This document shows, one piece after another, positions 25,930-34,243 of a DNA stretch of 64,000 bases. The translations under genes and the position numbers were made by a program. The notes beneath the pieces are model-generated. The model was not told where the DNA came from. It ran no database searches and saw only the letters and a list, made by a program, of their open reading frames with translations. Each line of letters starts with the position of its first letter. Position 1 is the stretch's first letter. Source of the DNA: Sphingobacteriales bacterium (GTDB lineage: Bacteria > Bacteroidota > Bacteroidia > Chitinophagales > Chitinophagaceae); assembly GCA_023251235.1 (NCBI GenBank), contig JAHEZE010000003.1:1-64000 (forward strand). The letters are read 5' to 3'.

Positions 25930-27501
25930 ATGAAAAAACAAGTATCTCTACGTCTCAAGCCATCAGAGATTGCAGGTGATGTTTTAACCGGCAAAATTAT
26001 TGCTTCAGCAACTGGCTGCAAACTCTCCTCCATTACAGGTTATAATATTTTAAAGAAATCCATTGATGCAAGGGCCCGGAATGTATTCATCAACCTGATT
26101 CTTGAAGCTTTTATTGATGAGCCATATGTTAAAAGAAAGCTTACTCCGTTTTATTTTAAGGATATTTCGCATGCAAAAAATAAAATAATCATTATTGGCG
26201 CAGGGCCAGCAGGGCTTTTTGCAGCACTTCAATTAATTGAATCAGGAATTAAGCCCATCCTTCTTGAAAGAGGTAAAGACGTTAAGGCAAGAAGAAGAGA
26301 TCTGGCTATATTAAATAAAGAAGGGATTATAAATCCGGAAAGCAATTATTGCTTTGGCGAAGGTGGGGCCGGCACCTATAGTGATGGGAAATTATATACC
26401 CGTAGTACGAAAAGAGGTGATGTGAACCGAATTCTGAATCTTCTTGTACATTTCGGGGCACAAGAAAACATACTTTACGAAGCTCACCCCCATATCGGAA
26501 CAAATAAACTCCCAAATATCATCTCGGCAATGCGTCAACAAATCCTTGACTGTGGCGGTGACTTTCATTTTGAAAAAAAAGTAACTGATTTTTTAATCAA
26601 AAATGAAAAAATCATAAGTGTAAAAACGGCAGATGGCACTTCTTTTACAGGGGATGCAGTTATTCTTGCCACGGGGCATTCTGCCAGAGATATTTTTTTA
26701 TTATTAAATTCAAAAAAAATATTAATTGAATTCAAACCATTTGCTTTGGGTGTAAGAGTGGAGCATCCGCAACAATTAATTGATTCTGCTCAATATCATT
26801 GCACTTCAAGGGATCAATATTTACCTCCGGCTTCTTACAACCTGGTGCAACAAGTCAATGGTAAAGGAGTTTTTTCCTTTTGTATGTGCCCGGGTGGCAT
26901 CATTGCACCCGCAGCTACCAACCATGAGGAATTAGTAGTTAACGGGTGGTCACCTTCTAAAAGAAATAATCCATTTGCAAATAGCGGAATTGTTGTATCG
27001 GTGGAAGAAGATGATTTAATACAATTCAATAAACATGGACCACTGGCCGGAATGTATTTTCAACAGCAAACAGAACAAAAAGCCTTTGAAGCCGGTGGTG
27101 GAAAATTTGTTGCGCCAGCACAAAGGTTAATAGACTTTACTGAAGAGAAACACTCCTTGTCATTACCAACTTGTTCTTATTTGCCCGGAATAAACTCTGC
27201 TCCTTTAAATGAAGTGCTGCCTCCTTTTATCAATGACCGGTTAAAAGAGGCGTTTAAAGTATTTGGAAAAAAATTGAAAGGATATTTTACAAACGAAGCA
27301 GTAGTGGTAGCGGCAGAATCCAGAACCTCATCTCCTGTCCGCATTCCCAGGGATCCTGACACATTTCAACATCCACAAATATCAAATCTATATCCATGTG
27401 CAGAAGGGGCAGGCTACGCGGGGGGTATCGTTAGCGCTGCCATGGATGGTGAAAAAGTAGCTTCCACTATTGCAAAATTGTTGTTGTATAATAAAGAATA
27501 A
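25930..27501 (+). CDS. FAD-dependent dehydrogenase, COG2509 type
   Basis: A 523-residue flavoprotein. An N-terminal domain of about 75 residues precedes the Rossmann motif IIIIGAGPAGLFAALQL. The next conserved blocks are NYCFGEGGAGTYSDGKLYTRS and VILATGHSARDIF, both typical of the COG2509 uncharacterised dehydrogenases. Further on it reads FSFCMCPGGIIAPAA and, at the end, PCAEGAGYAGGIVSAAMDG, the FAD-contacting C-terminal motif. The substrate is not known for the family. The gene begins 192 bp from the divergent 5'-nucleotidase operon and ends 89 bp before the ABC transporter genes. Confidence 0.9.
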   Translation: MKKQVSLRLKPSEIAGDVLTGKIIASATGCKLSSITGYNILKKSIDARARNVFINLILEAFIDEPYVKRKLTPFYFKDISHAKNKIIIIGAGPAGLFAALQLIESGIKPILLERGKDVKARRRDLAILNKEGIINPESNYCFGEGGAGTYSDGKLYTRSTKRGDVNRILNLLVHFGAQENILYEAHPHIGTNKLPNIISAMRQQILDCGGDFHFEKKVTDFLIKNEKIISVKTADGTSFTGDAVILATGHSARDIFLLLNSKKILIEFKPFALGVRVEHPQQLIDSAQYHCTSRDQYLPPASYNLVQQVNGKGVFSFCMCPGGIIAPAATNHEELVVNGWSPSKRNNPFANSGIVVSVEEDDLIQFNKHGPLAGMYFQQQTEQKAFEAGGGKFVAPAQRLIDFTEEKHSLSLPTCSYLPGINSAPLNEVLPPFINDRLKEAFKVFGKKLKGYFTNEAVVVAAESRTSSPVRIPRDPDTFQHPQISNLYPCAEGAGYAGGIVSAAMDGEKVASTIAKLLLYNKE

Positions 27502-27563
27502 TCCGGGTAAAATCAAAAATGAACCGCAGATCAAATATTTCCTGTTTACAACGATTGCCTTTA

Positions 27564-27571
27564 TAAATTTG
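27564..27571 (+). promoter_or_regulatory. Predicted -7 element of the ABC exporter operon
   Basis: TAAATTTG fits TAnnTTTG and ends 19 bp before the ATPase start, the same short leader spacing as other genes in this window. Confidence 0.45.
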
Positions 27572-27590
27572 CTAATAGAAAATTAATCAC

Positions 27591-28523
27591 ATGCCAATTC
27601 TTGAAATTCAAAACCTGAAAAAATATTTTGCTTCTCAGAAAGCTGTTGATGATATAAGCATGAAAGTTGAAAAGGGAAGCATTTTTGGTCTACTGGGGCC
27701 CAACGGTGCTGGCAAAACAACTTTGATCAGAATGATCACCGGAATTTTTTATCCCGATAGTGGCCAGATTCTTTTTGATGGGAGAAAGTTTGATCCGGTT
27801 AACGATGTAATTAATATTGGTTACATGCCGGAAGAACGAGGTCTTTATAAAAAAATGAAAATTGGGGAGCAGGCAGTTTACCTGGCACAATTAAAAGGCC
27901 TTAACCGAAAGGATGCAATGGAAAAAATTAAAGAATGGTTTATAAAATTTGAAATGCAAAGCTGGTGGAATAAAAAAGTGGAAGATCTTTCAAAAGGAAT
28001 GAGCCAAAAACTGCAGTTTGTTACCACCGTTTTACATGAACCCAAACTCATTATTCTTGATGAACCCTTCAGTGGTCTTGATCCGGTAAACAGTAACCTG
28101 ATCAAAGAAGAGATTTACAAACTTTCTCAAAAAGGATCCACTATCATATTCAGCACTCACCGCATGGAACAGGTAGAAGAGATTTGCGATCATATAGTAT
28201 TGGTAAATAAGGGAGAAAAAATTCTGGACGGATCCGTTAAGGATGTAAAAAATAATTTCAAAGAAAACCTTTTCAGCATTGGCTTTGACCAGATTCCTTC
28301 TACCAATGGAACTGCGCCATTTGAAATGGTGGGTACCAGGGATCATTCGTTCATAGTTATGATTAAAGAAGGTAATAAACCAAATGATGTATTGAATTAT
28401 TTTCTTCAGCAAGGCGCATCCATCAATTCCTTTAATGAAATTTTACCATCCCTGAATGATATTTTCATTAAACTGGTGGAAGGCACTTCACTCAGCCGTC
28501 AATTTGAACCTGTTAATTCCTAA
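27591..28523 (+). CDS. ABC transporter ATP-binding protein, NatA-like
   Basis: A 310-residue ATPase with one nucleotide-binding domain. Walker A is GPNGAGKTT, the signature is LSKGMSQKLQ, and Walker B is LIILDEPFSGLDP, followed by the H-loop FSTHRMEQ. The C-terminal 80 residues match the extension found on NatA-type exporters (DUF4162-like). The protein pairs with the permease that starts 9 bp downstream. NatAB exports sodium in Bacillus, but in Bacteroidota the substrate of the homologous pairs is not known. Confidence 0.9.
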   Translation: MPILEIQNLKKYFASQKAVDDISMKVEKGSIFGLLGPNGAGKTTLIRMITGIFYPDSGQILFDGRKFDPVNDVINIGYMPEERGLYKKMKIGEQAVYLAQLKGLNRKDAMEKIKEWFIKFEMQSWWNKKVEDLSKGMSQKLQFVTTVLHEPKLIILDEPFSGLDPVNSNLIKEEIYKLSQKGSTIIFSTHRMEQVEEICDHIVLVNKGEKILDGSVKDVKNNFKENLFSIGFDQIPSTNGTAPFEMVGTRDHSFIVMIKEGNKPNDVLNYFLQQGASINSFNEILPSLNDIFIKLVEGTSLSRQFEPVNS

Positions 28524-28532
28524 AAATATTGT

Positions 28533-29828
28533 ATGCAGAAAATCCTGATAATAATAAGAAGAGAATACCTGTCAAGGGTAAAAAATAAAACATTCCTGCT
28601 ATCAACCATCCTCCTGCCACTAATGATGGTATTATTTATTGCCGGCAGTGTGTTTTTTTCATTAAAATCATCTGAAAGCAAAAAAACAATTGCAGTAGAA
28701 GATAAAACAGGGAAGCTTTCAAAATTCCTTACCAGCGACACTGTCAGGATGCAGTTTGTATTTAATGCCGGAGTTGATTCTACCAATTTTGACAAAAAAG
28801 GGTTTGATGGATTTCTTTTTGCGGTAGACACATCAGGAAGACATTTATTACTTAAAACCATTAAAGCAGCTTCCATTGAAACAATGGAAAGACTGAAAAA
28901 CAAGCTGAACAGTTCTTATACCAACAGCAGATTACTTGAAAAAAATATAACCGTCGAAGAGCTGAATGCAATTAATACTGCATCAGCAAACTATTTTACA
29001 ATAGATAATACCGACGAAAAAAATAAAAATGTAAATGCCGGTGTAAATTCAGGGATCGGCATGTTCAGCGGTATCCTTATTTATATAACCATGTTCATCT
29101 TTGGAGCCATGGTCATGCGGGGAGTGATGGAAGAAAAAACCAACCGGATAGCAGAAGTAATAGTGAGCAGTGTAAAACCCTTTCAATTGATGATGGGTAA
29201 AATAATCGGCATCGGCGCAGTAGGCCTCACTCAATTATTGTTATGGATTATTCTGATTTTTATAATTTCACTTGTGGCAGGGGCATTTCTTCCTTCTGAT
29301 GTAATGAGCCAGGTTCATCAAATACAGAATAACCCAGGCATGATGAACAGCAATGGAGCACAATTCAGCGGCCTTGCAAAAGGTATTGCCAATGTTTCCA
29401 CTCTCAACTGGCCGGTTATTTTATCCTCTTTCCTGTTTTATTTTATTGGGGGTTACCTTTTTTATTCATCCCTTTTTGCAGCTATAGGTAGTGTAATCAA
29501 CGAAGATCCTCAGGAAGCACAATCATTGATGCTGCCCATAACAATGCCTATCATTTTTGGGTTTATTATTATGACAAGCAATATAGACACTCCCGATAGC
29601 CCTGCTATGTTCTGGGCCAGCATTATACCCTTTACTTCCCCTATTGTAATGATGGCAAGAATTCCAACAGGACCGCCATTGTGGGAAATTGCCTTATCAA
29701 TGTCTTTACTTATCGGCGGATTTATTTTCACTACCTGGTTTGCTGGTAAAATATACAGAACAGGAATTTTACTCTACGGCAAAAAGGCAAGCTGGAAAGA
29801 AATGATAAAATGGATCCGCCGTTCATAA
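28533..29828 (+). CDS. ABC transporter permease, NatB-like (ABC-2 type)
   Basis: A 431-residue membrane protein with an N-terminal helix (about residues 20-43), an extracytoplasmic domain of roughly 130 residues, and five or six further helices after residue 170. The family motif MRGVMEEKTNRIAEVIVSSVKPFQLMMGK lies between the first two helices of the C-terminal block, and the stretch INEDPQEAQSLMLP is typical of NatB. It forms the channel for the ATPase encoded 9 bp upstream. A terminator follows at 29856-29888, so the operon has two genes. Confidence 0.9.
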   Translation: MQKILIIIRREYLSRVKNKTFLLSTILLPLMMVLFIAGSVFFSLKSSESKKTIAVEDKTGKLSKFLTSDTVRMQFVFNAGVDSTNFDKKGFDGFLFAVDTSGRHLLLKTIKAASIETMERLKNKLNSSYTNSRLLEKNITVEELNAINTASANYFTIDNTDEKNKNVNAGVNSGIGMFSGILIYITMFIFGAMVMRGVMEEKTNRIAEVIVSSVKPFQLMMGKIIGIGAVGLTQLLLWIILIFIISLVAGAFLPSDVMSQVHQIQNNPGMMNSNGAQFSGLAKGIANVSTLNWPVILSSFLFYFIGGYLFYSSLFAAIGSVINEDPQEAQSLMLPITMPIIFGFIIMTSNIDTPDSPAMFWASIIPFTSPIVMMARIPTGPPLWEIALSMSLLIGGFIFTTWFAGKIYRTGILLYGKKASWKEMIKWIRRS

Positions 29829-29855
29829 AATAAACCTTTATCGAAAATTAATATC

Positions 29856-29888
29856 AAGCCCCTCCTGAAAAATGGAGAGGCTTTTTTT
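29856..29888 (+). terminator. Intrinsic terminator of the ABC exporter operon
   Basis: A hairpin AAGCC-CTCC/GGAG-GGCTT with one internal mismatch is followed by seven T residues. Confidence 0.85.
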
Positions 29889-29917
29889 GTTAAAGTTTTC
29901 TTTAATAGCCAGGTGAT

Positions 29918-29948
29918 GTGATTAAATACGAAATCACTCGTATATTTG
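29918..29948 (+). promoter_or_regulatory. Predicted promoter with an overlapping palindromic operator
   Basis: TATATTTG at 29941-29948 fits the -7 consensus. Immediately upstream, GTGATT and AATCAC (29918-29937) form 6-bp inverted arms around 8 bases and occupy the -33 region. This placement suits a repressor or activator of the downstream repeat-protein gene. Confidence 0.45.
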
Positions 29949-29993
29949 GGAGCAAAACCAATTAATAAGCATTAATTATTAAATCTTACTTGT

Positions 29994-30791
29994 ATGACCA
30001 ACTTAAAAAATTACTGGAAAGTACTGGCTGTTTCAGCCATCGCCATCACATCTGTTATTTTACTGGCCTCTTGGGATTTTAATCCTACAGGAAGCCCTTT
30101 TTTTAATGATAGAGCCGGGAGTCCGGCAGATACCATTCCCAAAAAAGAAAACCGGGAGAGAAAGATCCGTGACCTGGATGATGTATTGGATGAGTTCAAC
30201 AATGCTGAAATGAAAGTAAATATGGAGAAAATCCAAAAAGAAATCAAGGAAGCAATGAAGAGTATTGATAAAGAAAAAATAAAAATGGAAGTGGATAAAG
30301 CAATGAAAGAAATTGACATGCAAAAAATTCAAAAAGAAGTGCAGGAATCCATTGCCAAAATTGATTGGGATAATATTAAAAAAGAAGTTGATGAGTCAGT
30401 AGCAAAAATCGATTGGGACAAAATGAAATCCGAACTGGACCGTGTTAAAGAAATAGATATGAAGAAACTGGATGTGGATATGAAGAAAATGGAAGAAGAA
30501 TTAAAAAAAATAGGCCCCGAAGTTGAAAAATCCATGGAAAAGGCCAAAGTGGAAATTGAGAAGGCCAAAGTAGAAATGAAAGAATACAATGATTTTGTAG
30601 ATGGTTTGGAAAATGACGGACTGCTGAAAAGGAAAGACGGCTATACTATCAAACATAAAGATGGTGAGTTGATTGTAAATGACAAAAAAGTTTCAAATGA
30701 AGTGTATAATAAATACCGCAGCTTCCTTGAAAAACATAAAAAATTTACTATCGAAAAATCTGACGATGATTTTGATGTTGATATAGACTGA
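29994..30791 (+). CDS. Secreted or anchored coiled-coil protein with 16-residue repeats
   Basis: The 265-residue protein starts with an N-terminal membrane anchor or signal (about residues 8-27, ending near LLASWDFNP). From about residue 78 to 150 it is built of tandem 16-residue units of the form KI-x-x-E-V-(x)6-ID, for example EKIKMEVDKAMKEIDM, QKIQKEVQESIAKIDW and DNIKKEVDESVAKIDW. A charged helical stretch (EKAKVEIEKAKVEM) follows. The last 60 residues form a small acidic domain. It is very rich in Lys and Glu. I do not recognise the family; similar repeats occur in Bacteroidota envelope or sensor-associated proteins. It has its own promoter and stands alone. Confidence 0.75.
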   Translation: MTNLKNYWKVLAVSAIAITSVILLASWDFNPTGSPFFNDRAGSPADTIPKKENRERKIRDLDDVLDEFNNAEMKVNMEKIQKEIKEAMKSIDKEKIKMEVDKAMKEIDMQKIQKEVQESIAKIDWDNIKKEVDESVAKIDWDKMKSELDRVKEIDMKKLDVDMKKMEEELKKIGPEVEKSMEKAKVEIEKAKVEMKEYNDFVDGLENDGLLKRKDGYTIKHKDGELIVNDKKVSNEVYNKYRSFLEKHKKFTIEKSDDDFDVDID

Positions 30792-30830
30792 TATTTTTTT
30801 GCTTGCCGAACCAACTATAGGCCTAAGAAC

Positions 30831-30860
30831 AACCGTAGCTTTGTGCTGCGGTTTTTCTTT
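30831..30860 (+). terminator. Intrinsic terminator after the repeat-protein gene
   Basis: The stem AACCGTAGC/GCTGCGGTT, with one G-T pair, is followed by a T-rich run. It ends directly before the ATG of the next gene at 30862, which suggests that the next gene has a weak or read-through promoter. Confidence 0.65.
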
Positions 30861-30861
30861 T

Positions 30862-31401
30862 ATGAATATGTATTACATCGCCTTAGTTGCCCCGGAAGAG
30901 ATTAATAAGGCTGTTTTGAAATGGAAGTATTTCCTCAAAGAACACTTTGGTTGTACAGCAGCTTTGAAATCTCCTGCCCATATCACCCTCATCCCGCCAT
31001 TCTGGATGGATGAGGAATTGGAGAAAGAACTTATCCACTCGATAACCGAATTCGGCAAGTTCCGGGAAAGATTTGAAATTTCTCTTAAAGATTTTTCAGC
31101 CTTTAATCCAAAAGTGATTTTTGTTGATGTGACAAAAAATGAAAAATTAGATTCGCTTTATAGCACATTTAATGAGTTTATTATTTCTCAAAATAAATAC
31201 CCTGTAAAAATCGACGAGCGGCTTTTTCAGCCACATGTTACAATTGCCACAAGAGATTTATACAAAAAAGATTATTATGAAGCCTGGAAAATTTTTGCTG
31301 TAAAAAAATTTGAAGCTCAATGGATGGTAAATACAATTTCTTTGCTCCGGCATAACCAAAAAAATTGGGATGTGATATTCACATCCCAATTTCATCAATA
31401 A
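30862..31401 (+). CDS. 2'-5' RNA ligase superfamily (2H phosphoesterase) protein
   Basis: A 179-residue protein with the two HxTx motifs of the 2H phosphoesterase/ligase fold: AHITLIPP in the first half and PHVTIATR in the second. The spacing of about 85 residues is as expected. Such enzymes act on 2',3'-cyclic phosphate ends of RNA or nucleotides. I chose the ATG at 30862 (MNMYYIALV); the longer frame starts with TTG and runs through the terminator hairpin. It is convergent with the small lipoprotein gene, with only 10 bp between the stop codons. Confidence 0.85.
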   Translation: MNMYYIALVAPEEINKAVLKWKYFLKEHFGCTAALKSPAHITLIPPFWMDEELEKELIHSITEFGKFRERFEISLKDFSAFNPKVIFVDVTKNEKLDSLYSTFNEFIISQNKYPVKIDERLFQPHVTIATRDLYKKDYYEAWKIFAVKKFEAQWMVNTISLLRHNQKNWDVIFTSQFHQ

Positions 31402-31411
31402 TTTTTTTTCT

Positions 31412-31816
31412 CTACCTGGTATCCGTAAAAAGAAATGGAGAAGGCATCAGGTTAAAATCTTCATAATCGATCATTTCAATTCTCATTTGAAATGTTTCAT
31501 CTGCTTTGATGTTTACTTTTTCACGGGTAATTTTCTTATAGCCATCTTTCTCAAAAATCAGCTTATATACCCCCGATTTCAATTCATCAAAATCGAAATG
31601 ACCAAATTCATCAGTCATGACAAATTTTTCTTTTTTTGAATTAAAATAAGCAGTTACAGTAACTTCCTTAAGAGGTTTTTTAGTTTCTCCATCCAGTACA
31701 CTTCCCGTTACTTCATTTATTATTTTACCGGGTTCTTTGTTTTCTGCTCCAGATGCCTTTGAATTGAGGCATCCGGTAATGCAGATAATTGACAGCAGAA
31801 AAAATTTATGTTTCAT
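31412..31816 (-). CDS. Small lipoprotein with carboxypeptidase-regulatory-like domain
   Basis: A 134-residue protein. The signal ends with ITGC, placing the lipidated cysteine at residue 16. The rest is a single CarboxypepD-regulatory-like beta-sandwich: VTGSVLDGETKKPLKEVTVTAYFN, then TDEFGHFDFDELKSGVYKLIFEKDGYKK. This domain usually precedes TonB-dependent plug regions, but here it stands alone. A role as an envelope accessory protein is plausible but not shown. The gene is convergent with the 2H phosphoesterase gene and has no partner downstream. Confidence 0.82.
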   Translation of the reverse strand: MKHKFFLLSIICITGCLNSKASGAENKEPGKIINEVTGSVLDGETKKPLKEVTVTAYFNSKKEKFVMTDEFGHFDFDELKSGVYKLIFEKDGYKKITREKVNIKADETFQMRIEMIDYEDFNLMPSPFLFTDTR

Positions 31817-31881
31817 GTGACAAGACTTAGTTAACCGTGGTTTTCAATTTCACATAGCAACTTTCACCTCCATTTTCAAAA

Positions 31882-32865
31882 TTAAATGTTTTTCAGTGGA
31901 TTGGCCAAGGCCTCCTTAAACTCTTTCCACACTTCATCAACTATTTTTGCCGCTGGTAAAATATCATTAAGGTTGGCACTCACCTGTCCTATTTCCAGTT
32001 CACCTTCCTCCAGATTACCTTCAAACATTCCTCTTTTTGCCCTGGCACGTCCCAAAAGTTCCTTCAATTCTTCAACAGAAGCCCCCTTTATTTCTGCTTC
32101 GTGCATCTGTTGATAAAACTTATTTTTAAAAATTCTTACAGGAGTCAGCTGCTTCATTGTAAGAATTGTATCTCCTTCAAAAGAATTAATCACCGCATTT
32201 TTAAAATTAATATGGGATGATGCCTCTTCGCTGACAACGAATCTGCTTCCCATCTGCACTCCTTCAGCTCCCATCACCATAACTGCCAGCATTTGTCTTC
32301 CGGTAGCAATACCTCCAGCTGCAATAACCGGGATCTTCACCGCATTAATCACAGCTGGTACCAATACCATAGTAGTTGTTTCTTCCCGCCCGTTGTGCCC
32401 GCCTGCTTCAAAACCCTCAGCCACCACGGCATCACAACCGGCTTCTTCTGCTTTCCTGGCAAACTTTGATGAACTAACCACATGAACGACTGTAATCCCT
32501 TTTTCTTTTAATATGCTTGTCCATGTTTTGGGATTACCGGCGCTGGTAAAAACAATTTTTACGCCTTCATCAATAATGATCTGTATATGTTTTTCAATAT
32601 CCGGATAAAGTAAAGGAACATTTACTCCAAAAGAACGGGGAGTTGCTGCAATACATTTTTGAATATGTTCTCTTAAAACATCCGGGTACATAGACCCGCT
32701 GCCAATAAGCCCCAATCCACCGGCATTGCTTACAGCGCTGGCAAGTTTCCATCCACTGGCCCATATCATGCCAGCCTGTATAATGGGGTAATCAATCTTA
32801 AAAAGGGCAGTAATACGATTAGAAAAACCCTCTATCCCATTAATGGGGGAACTTAGTTCTATCAT
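31882..32865 (-). CDS. Nitronate monooxygenase-like flavin enzyme
   Basis: A 327-residue TIM-barrel flavoprotein of the NMO/FabK (2-nitropropane dioxygenase) family. It opens with YPIIQAGMIWASGWKLASAVSNAGGLGLIG, the FMN-binding start of the family. Further motifs are SFGVNVPL, VVAEGFEAGGHNG and PVIAAGGIATGRQML, followed by GAEGVQMGSRFV, which binds the FMN phosphate. Either nitronate oxidation or an enoyl-ACP reductase-like activity is possible; there are no fatty-acid genes nearby to favour the second. I chose the ATG at 32865 (MIELSSP) over the one 18 bp upstream. Confidence 0.87.
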   Translation of the reverse strand: MIELSSPINGIEGFSNRITALFKIDYPIIQAGMIWASGWKLASAVSNAGGLGLIGSGSMYPDVLREHIQKCIAATPRSFGVNVPLLYPDIEKHIQIIIDEGVKIVFTSAGNPKTWTSILKEKGITVVHVVSSSKFARKAEEAGCDAVVAEGFEAGGHNGREETTTMVLVPAVINAVKIPVIAAGGIATGRQMLAVMVMGAEGVQMGSRFVVSEEASSHINFKNAVINSFEGDTILTMKQLTPVRIFKNKFYQQMHEAEIKGASVEELKELLGRARAKRGMFEGNLEEGELEIGQVSANLNDILPAAKIVDEVWKEFKEALANPLKNI

Positions 32866-32975
32866 ATTAAAGTTGTTAAACAATAAAATTATTTGAAATA
32901 AGAAGAAAATTACAACCCAGGATGAAAATAATCAAGAAGTGTAATTCATAACTCTCCTTTAAGGGTCAGGGGTAT

Positions 32976-33968
32976 CTATCCCAGATCCATATCCGTATTA
33001 TCACCAATATTCAGGGTCCGGGTTTCGCCGCGGATGCCGGTATCGCTGCCGATGAGGGAATTATCCAGAACTATATCGTATAAGTTAGAGTAAGAACCAA
33101 TAATGGACTGTTTGATGATAGAATAATTGATTGTAGTACTTTCTCCAATAGATACATTGGGACCAATGATGGAGTTCTTAATATCGCAGCCGGCACCAAT
33201 ACTTACAGGATGAATGATTACTGTATTTTCGAAATGATGTTTTTCTTCCACATTGCTGCCAAACTTTTTCAATAAAGTAGCATTCGATTCCAGTAGTGTT
33301 TCCTTTTTTCCGCAATCGAACCAATTCTCCACTTTAAAGCTTTGAAATTTTATTCCCATTTTGATCATGCAATCCAATGCATCGGTCAGGCTGTATTCAC
33401 CATGAGTTCGGAGGCCCTGTTTTACATTACTTTCCAGGCACTGAAACATCTGGTCGCTTTCTTTTATCTTATAAATTCCCACCAGCGCCATATTACTTTT
33501 AGGTATCTGTGGTTTTTCCACTACATGGGTAATAAACCCCTCCTCATCAATTTCTCCTACCCCAAATTCACGGGGATCATCCACCTTACGAACTGCAAGT
33601 ATTGAATATGGGCTTTGCATCATTGCTTTGATATCATATTCACAAATTGTATCTCCCAGAATTACCATCACTTCATCATTATTCACAATATTTTTAGTCA
33701 TCCGTACAGCATGGCCAATACCCTGGCGGTCGGTTTGGTGAACAAAATGAACTTTCAGCTCAGGATATTTCTGTTTTACATAATCCCTGATCTTATCGCC
33801 AAGATATCCTACAATAAAAATGATTTCCTGTATACCTGCCTCTTTTATCTGTTCAATAATAATACTGAGCACAGTTTTCCCGGCCAGTGGGATCAAGGCC
33901 TTTGGTTGTGTGTAAGTATGTGGCCGCAGCTTGGTGCCTGCGCCTGCTACCGGAATTATAGCCTTCAT
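32976..33968 (-). CDS. Sugar-1-phosphate nucleotidyltransferase
   Basis: A 330-residue enzyme with an N-terminal GT-A nucleotidyltransferase domain. The signature GAGTKLRPHTYTQPKALIPL binds the nucleotide, and GDTICEYD supplies a metal-binding aspartate. The C-terminal third (from about residue 240) consists of hexapeptide repeats forming a left-handed beta helix, seen as VSIGAGCDIKNSIIGPNVSIGEST. The closest general match is the glucose-1-phosphate thymidylyltransferase/mannose-1-phosphate guanylyltransferase group, but the base and sugar are not settled. It likely supplies an NDP-sugar for cell-surface glycans. The gene is divergent from glyA. Confidence 0.87.
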   Translation of the reverse strand: MKAIIPVAGAGTKLRPHTYTQPKALIPLAGKTVLSIIIEQIKEAGIQEIIFIVGYLGDKIRDYVKQKYPELKVHFVHQTDRQGIGHAVRMTKNIVNNDEVMVILGDTICEYDIKAMMQSPYSILAVRKVDDPREFGVGEIDEEGFITHVVEKPQIPKSNMALVGIYKIKESDQMFQCLESNVKQGLRTHGEYSLTDALDCMIKMGIKFQSFKVENWFDCGKKETLLESNATLLKKFGSNVEEKHHFENTVIIHPVSIGAGCDIKNSIIGPNVSIGESTTINYSIIKQSIIGSYSNLYDIVLDNSLIGSDTGIRGETRTLNIGDNTDMDLG

Positions 33969-33978
33969 AAACCCTAAA

Positions 33979-33990
33979 CCCCTACAGGGG
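33979..33990. repeat. Short CCCCT/AGGGG palindrome
   Basis: CCCCTACAGGGG lies 11 bp upstream of the nucleotidyltransferase start. It belongs with the other GC-rich hairpins of this window (2752-2786, 34214-34236). Confidence 0.4.
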
Positions 33991-34081
33991 CATTAGTGAA
34001 AAATTTTAAAGCTGGTGAAAATAGTGAATTATTAACAAACAAAAACTTATTCACCAACCACACTCACATTTGTTACACTCC

Positions 34082-34089
34082 TATTTTTG
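34082..34089 (+). promoter_or_regulatory. Predicted -7 element of glyA
   Basis: TATTTTTG fits TAnnTTTG. It precedes the conserved leader by about 10 bases, as the TATCTTTG element does at aspS. Confidence 0.5.
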
Positions 34090-34097
34090 CAAATTAT

Positions 34098-34200
34098 AAT
34101 TGTGTTACCAGCTGAAGTACTACTATTCAACTTTTGTTGCGTCGCACTCTTGTACAGTAATAATTCTATTCATCAAAAACTAAACTCTAAATTTTAAAAG
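34098..34200 (+). other. 5' leader of glyA, similar to the aspS leader
   Basis: The leader repeats the order of blocks found before aspS: TTGTGT, ACC-x-GCT, CTATT, CTTTTGTTGC, GCACTCTT, AATTCTATT and CAAAA. It is shorter, lacking the 24 bases between TTGTTGC and GCACTCTT. No reading frame is shared, so the conservation is at the RNA or DNA level. See the separate observation on this pair. Confidence 0.55.
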
Positions 34201-34213
34201 GAGAGTTTTTACA

Positions 34214-34236
34214 CTCCCCTTTTGGGGATGGGGGTT
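34214..34236. repeat. GC-rich hairpin element abutting the glyA start
   Basis: The stem TCCCC/GGGGA closes on TTTT, followed by a second G-run, TGGGGG. The layout matches the element inside the A2M gene. It covers the position of the ribosome-binding site of glyA and could reduce translation when folded. Confidence 0.5.
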
Positions 34237-34243
34237 AATGATT

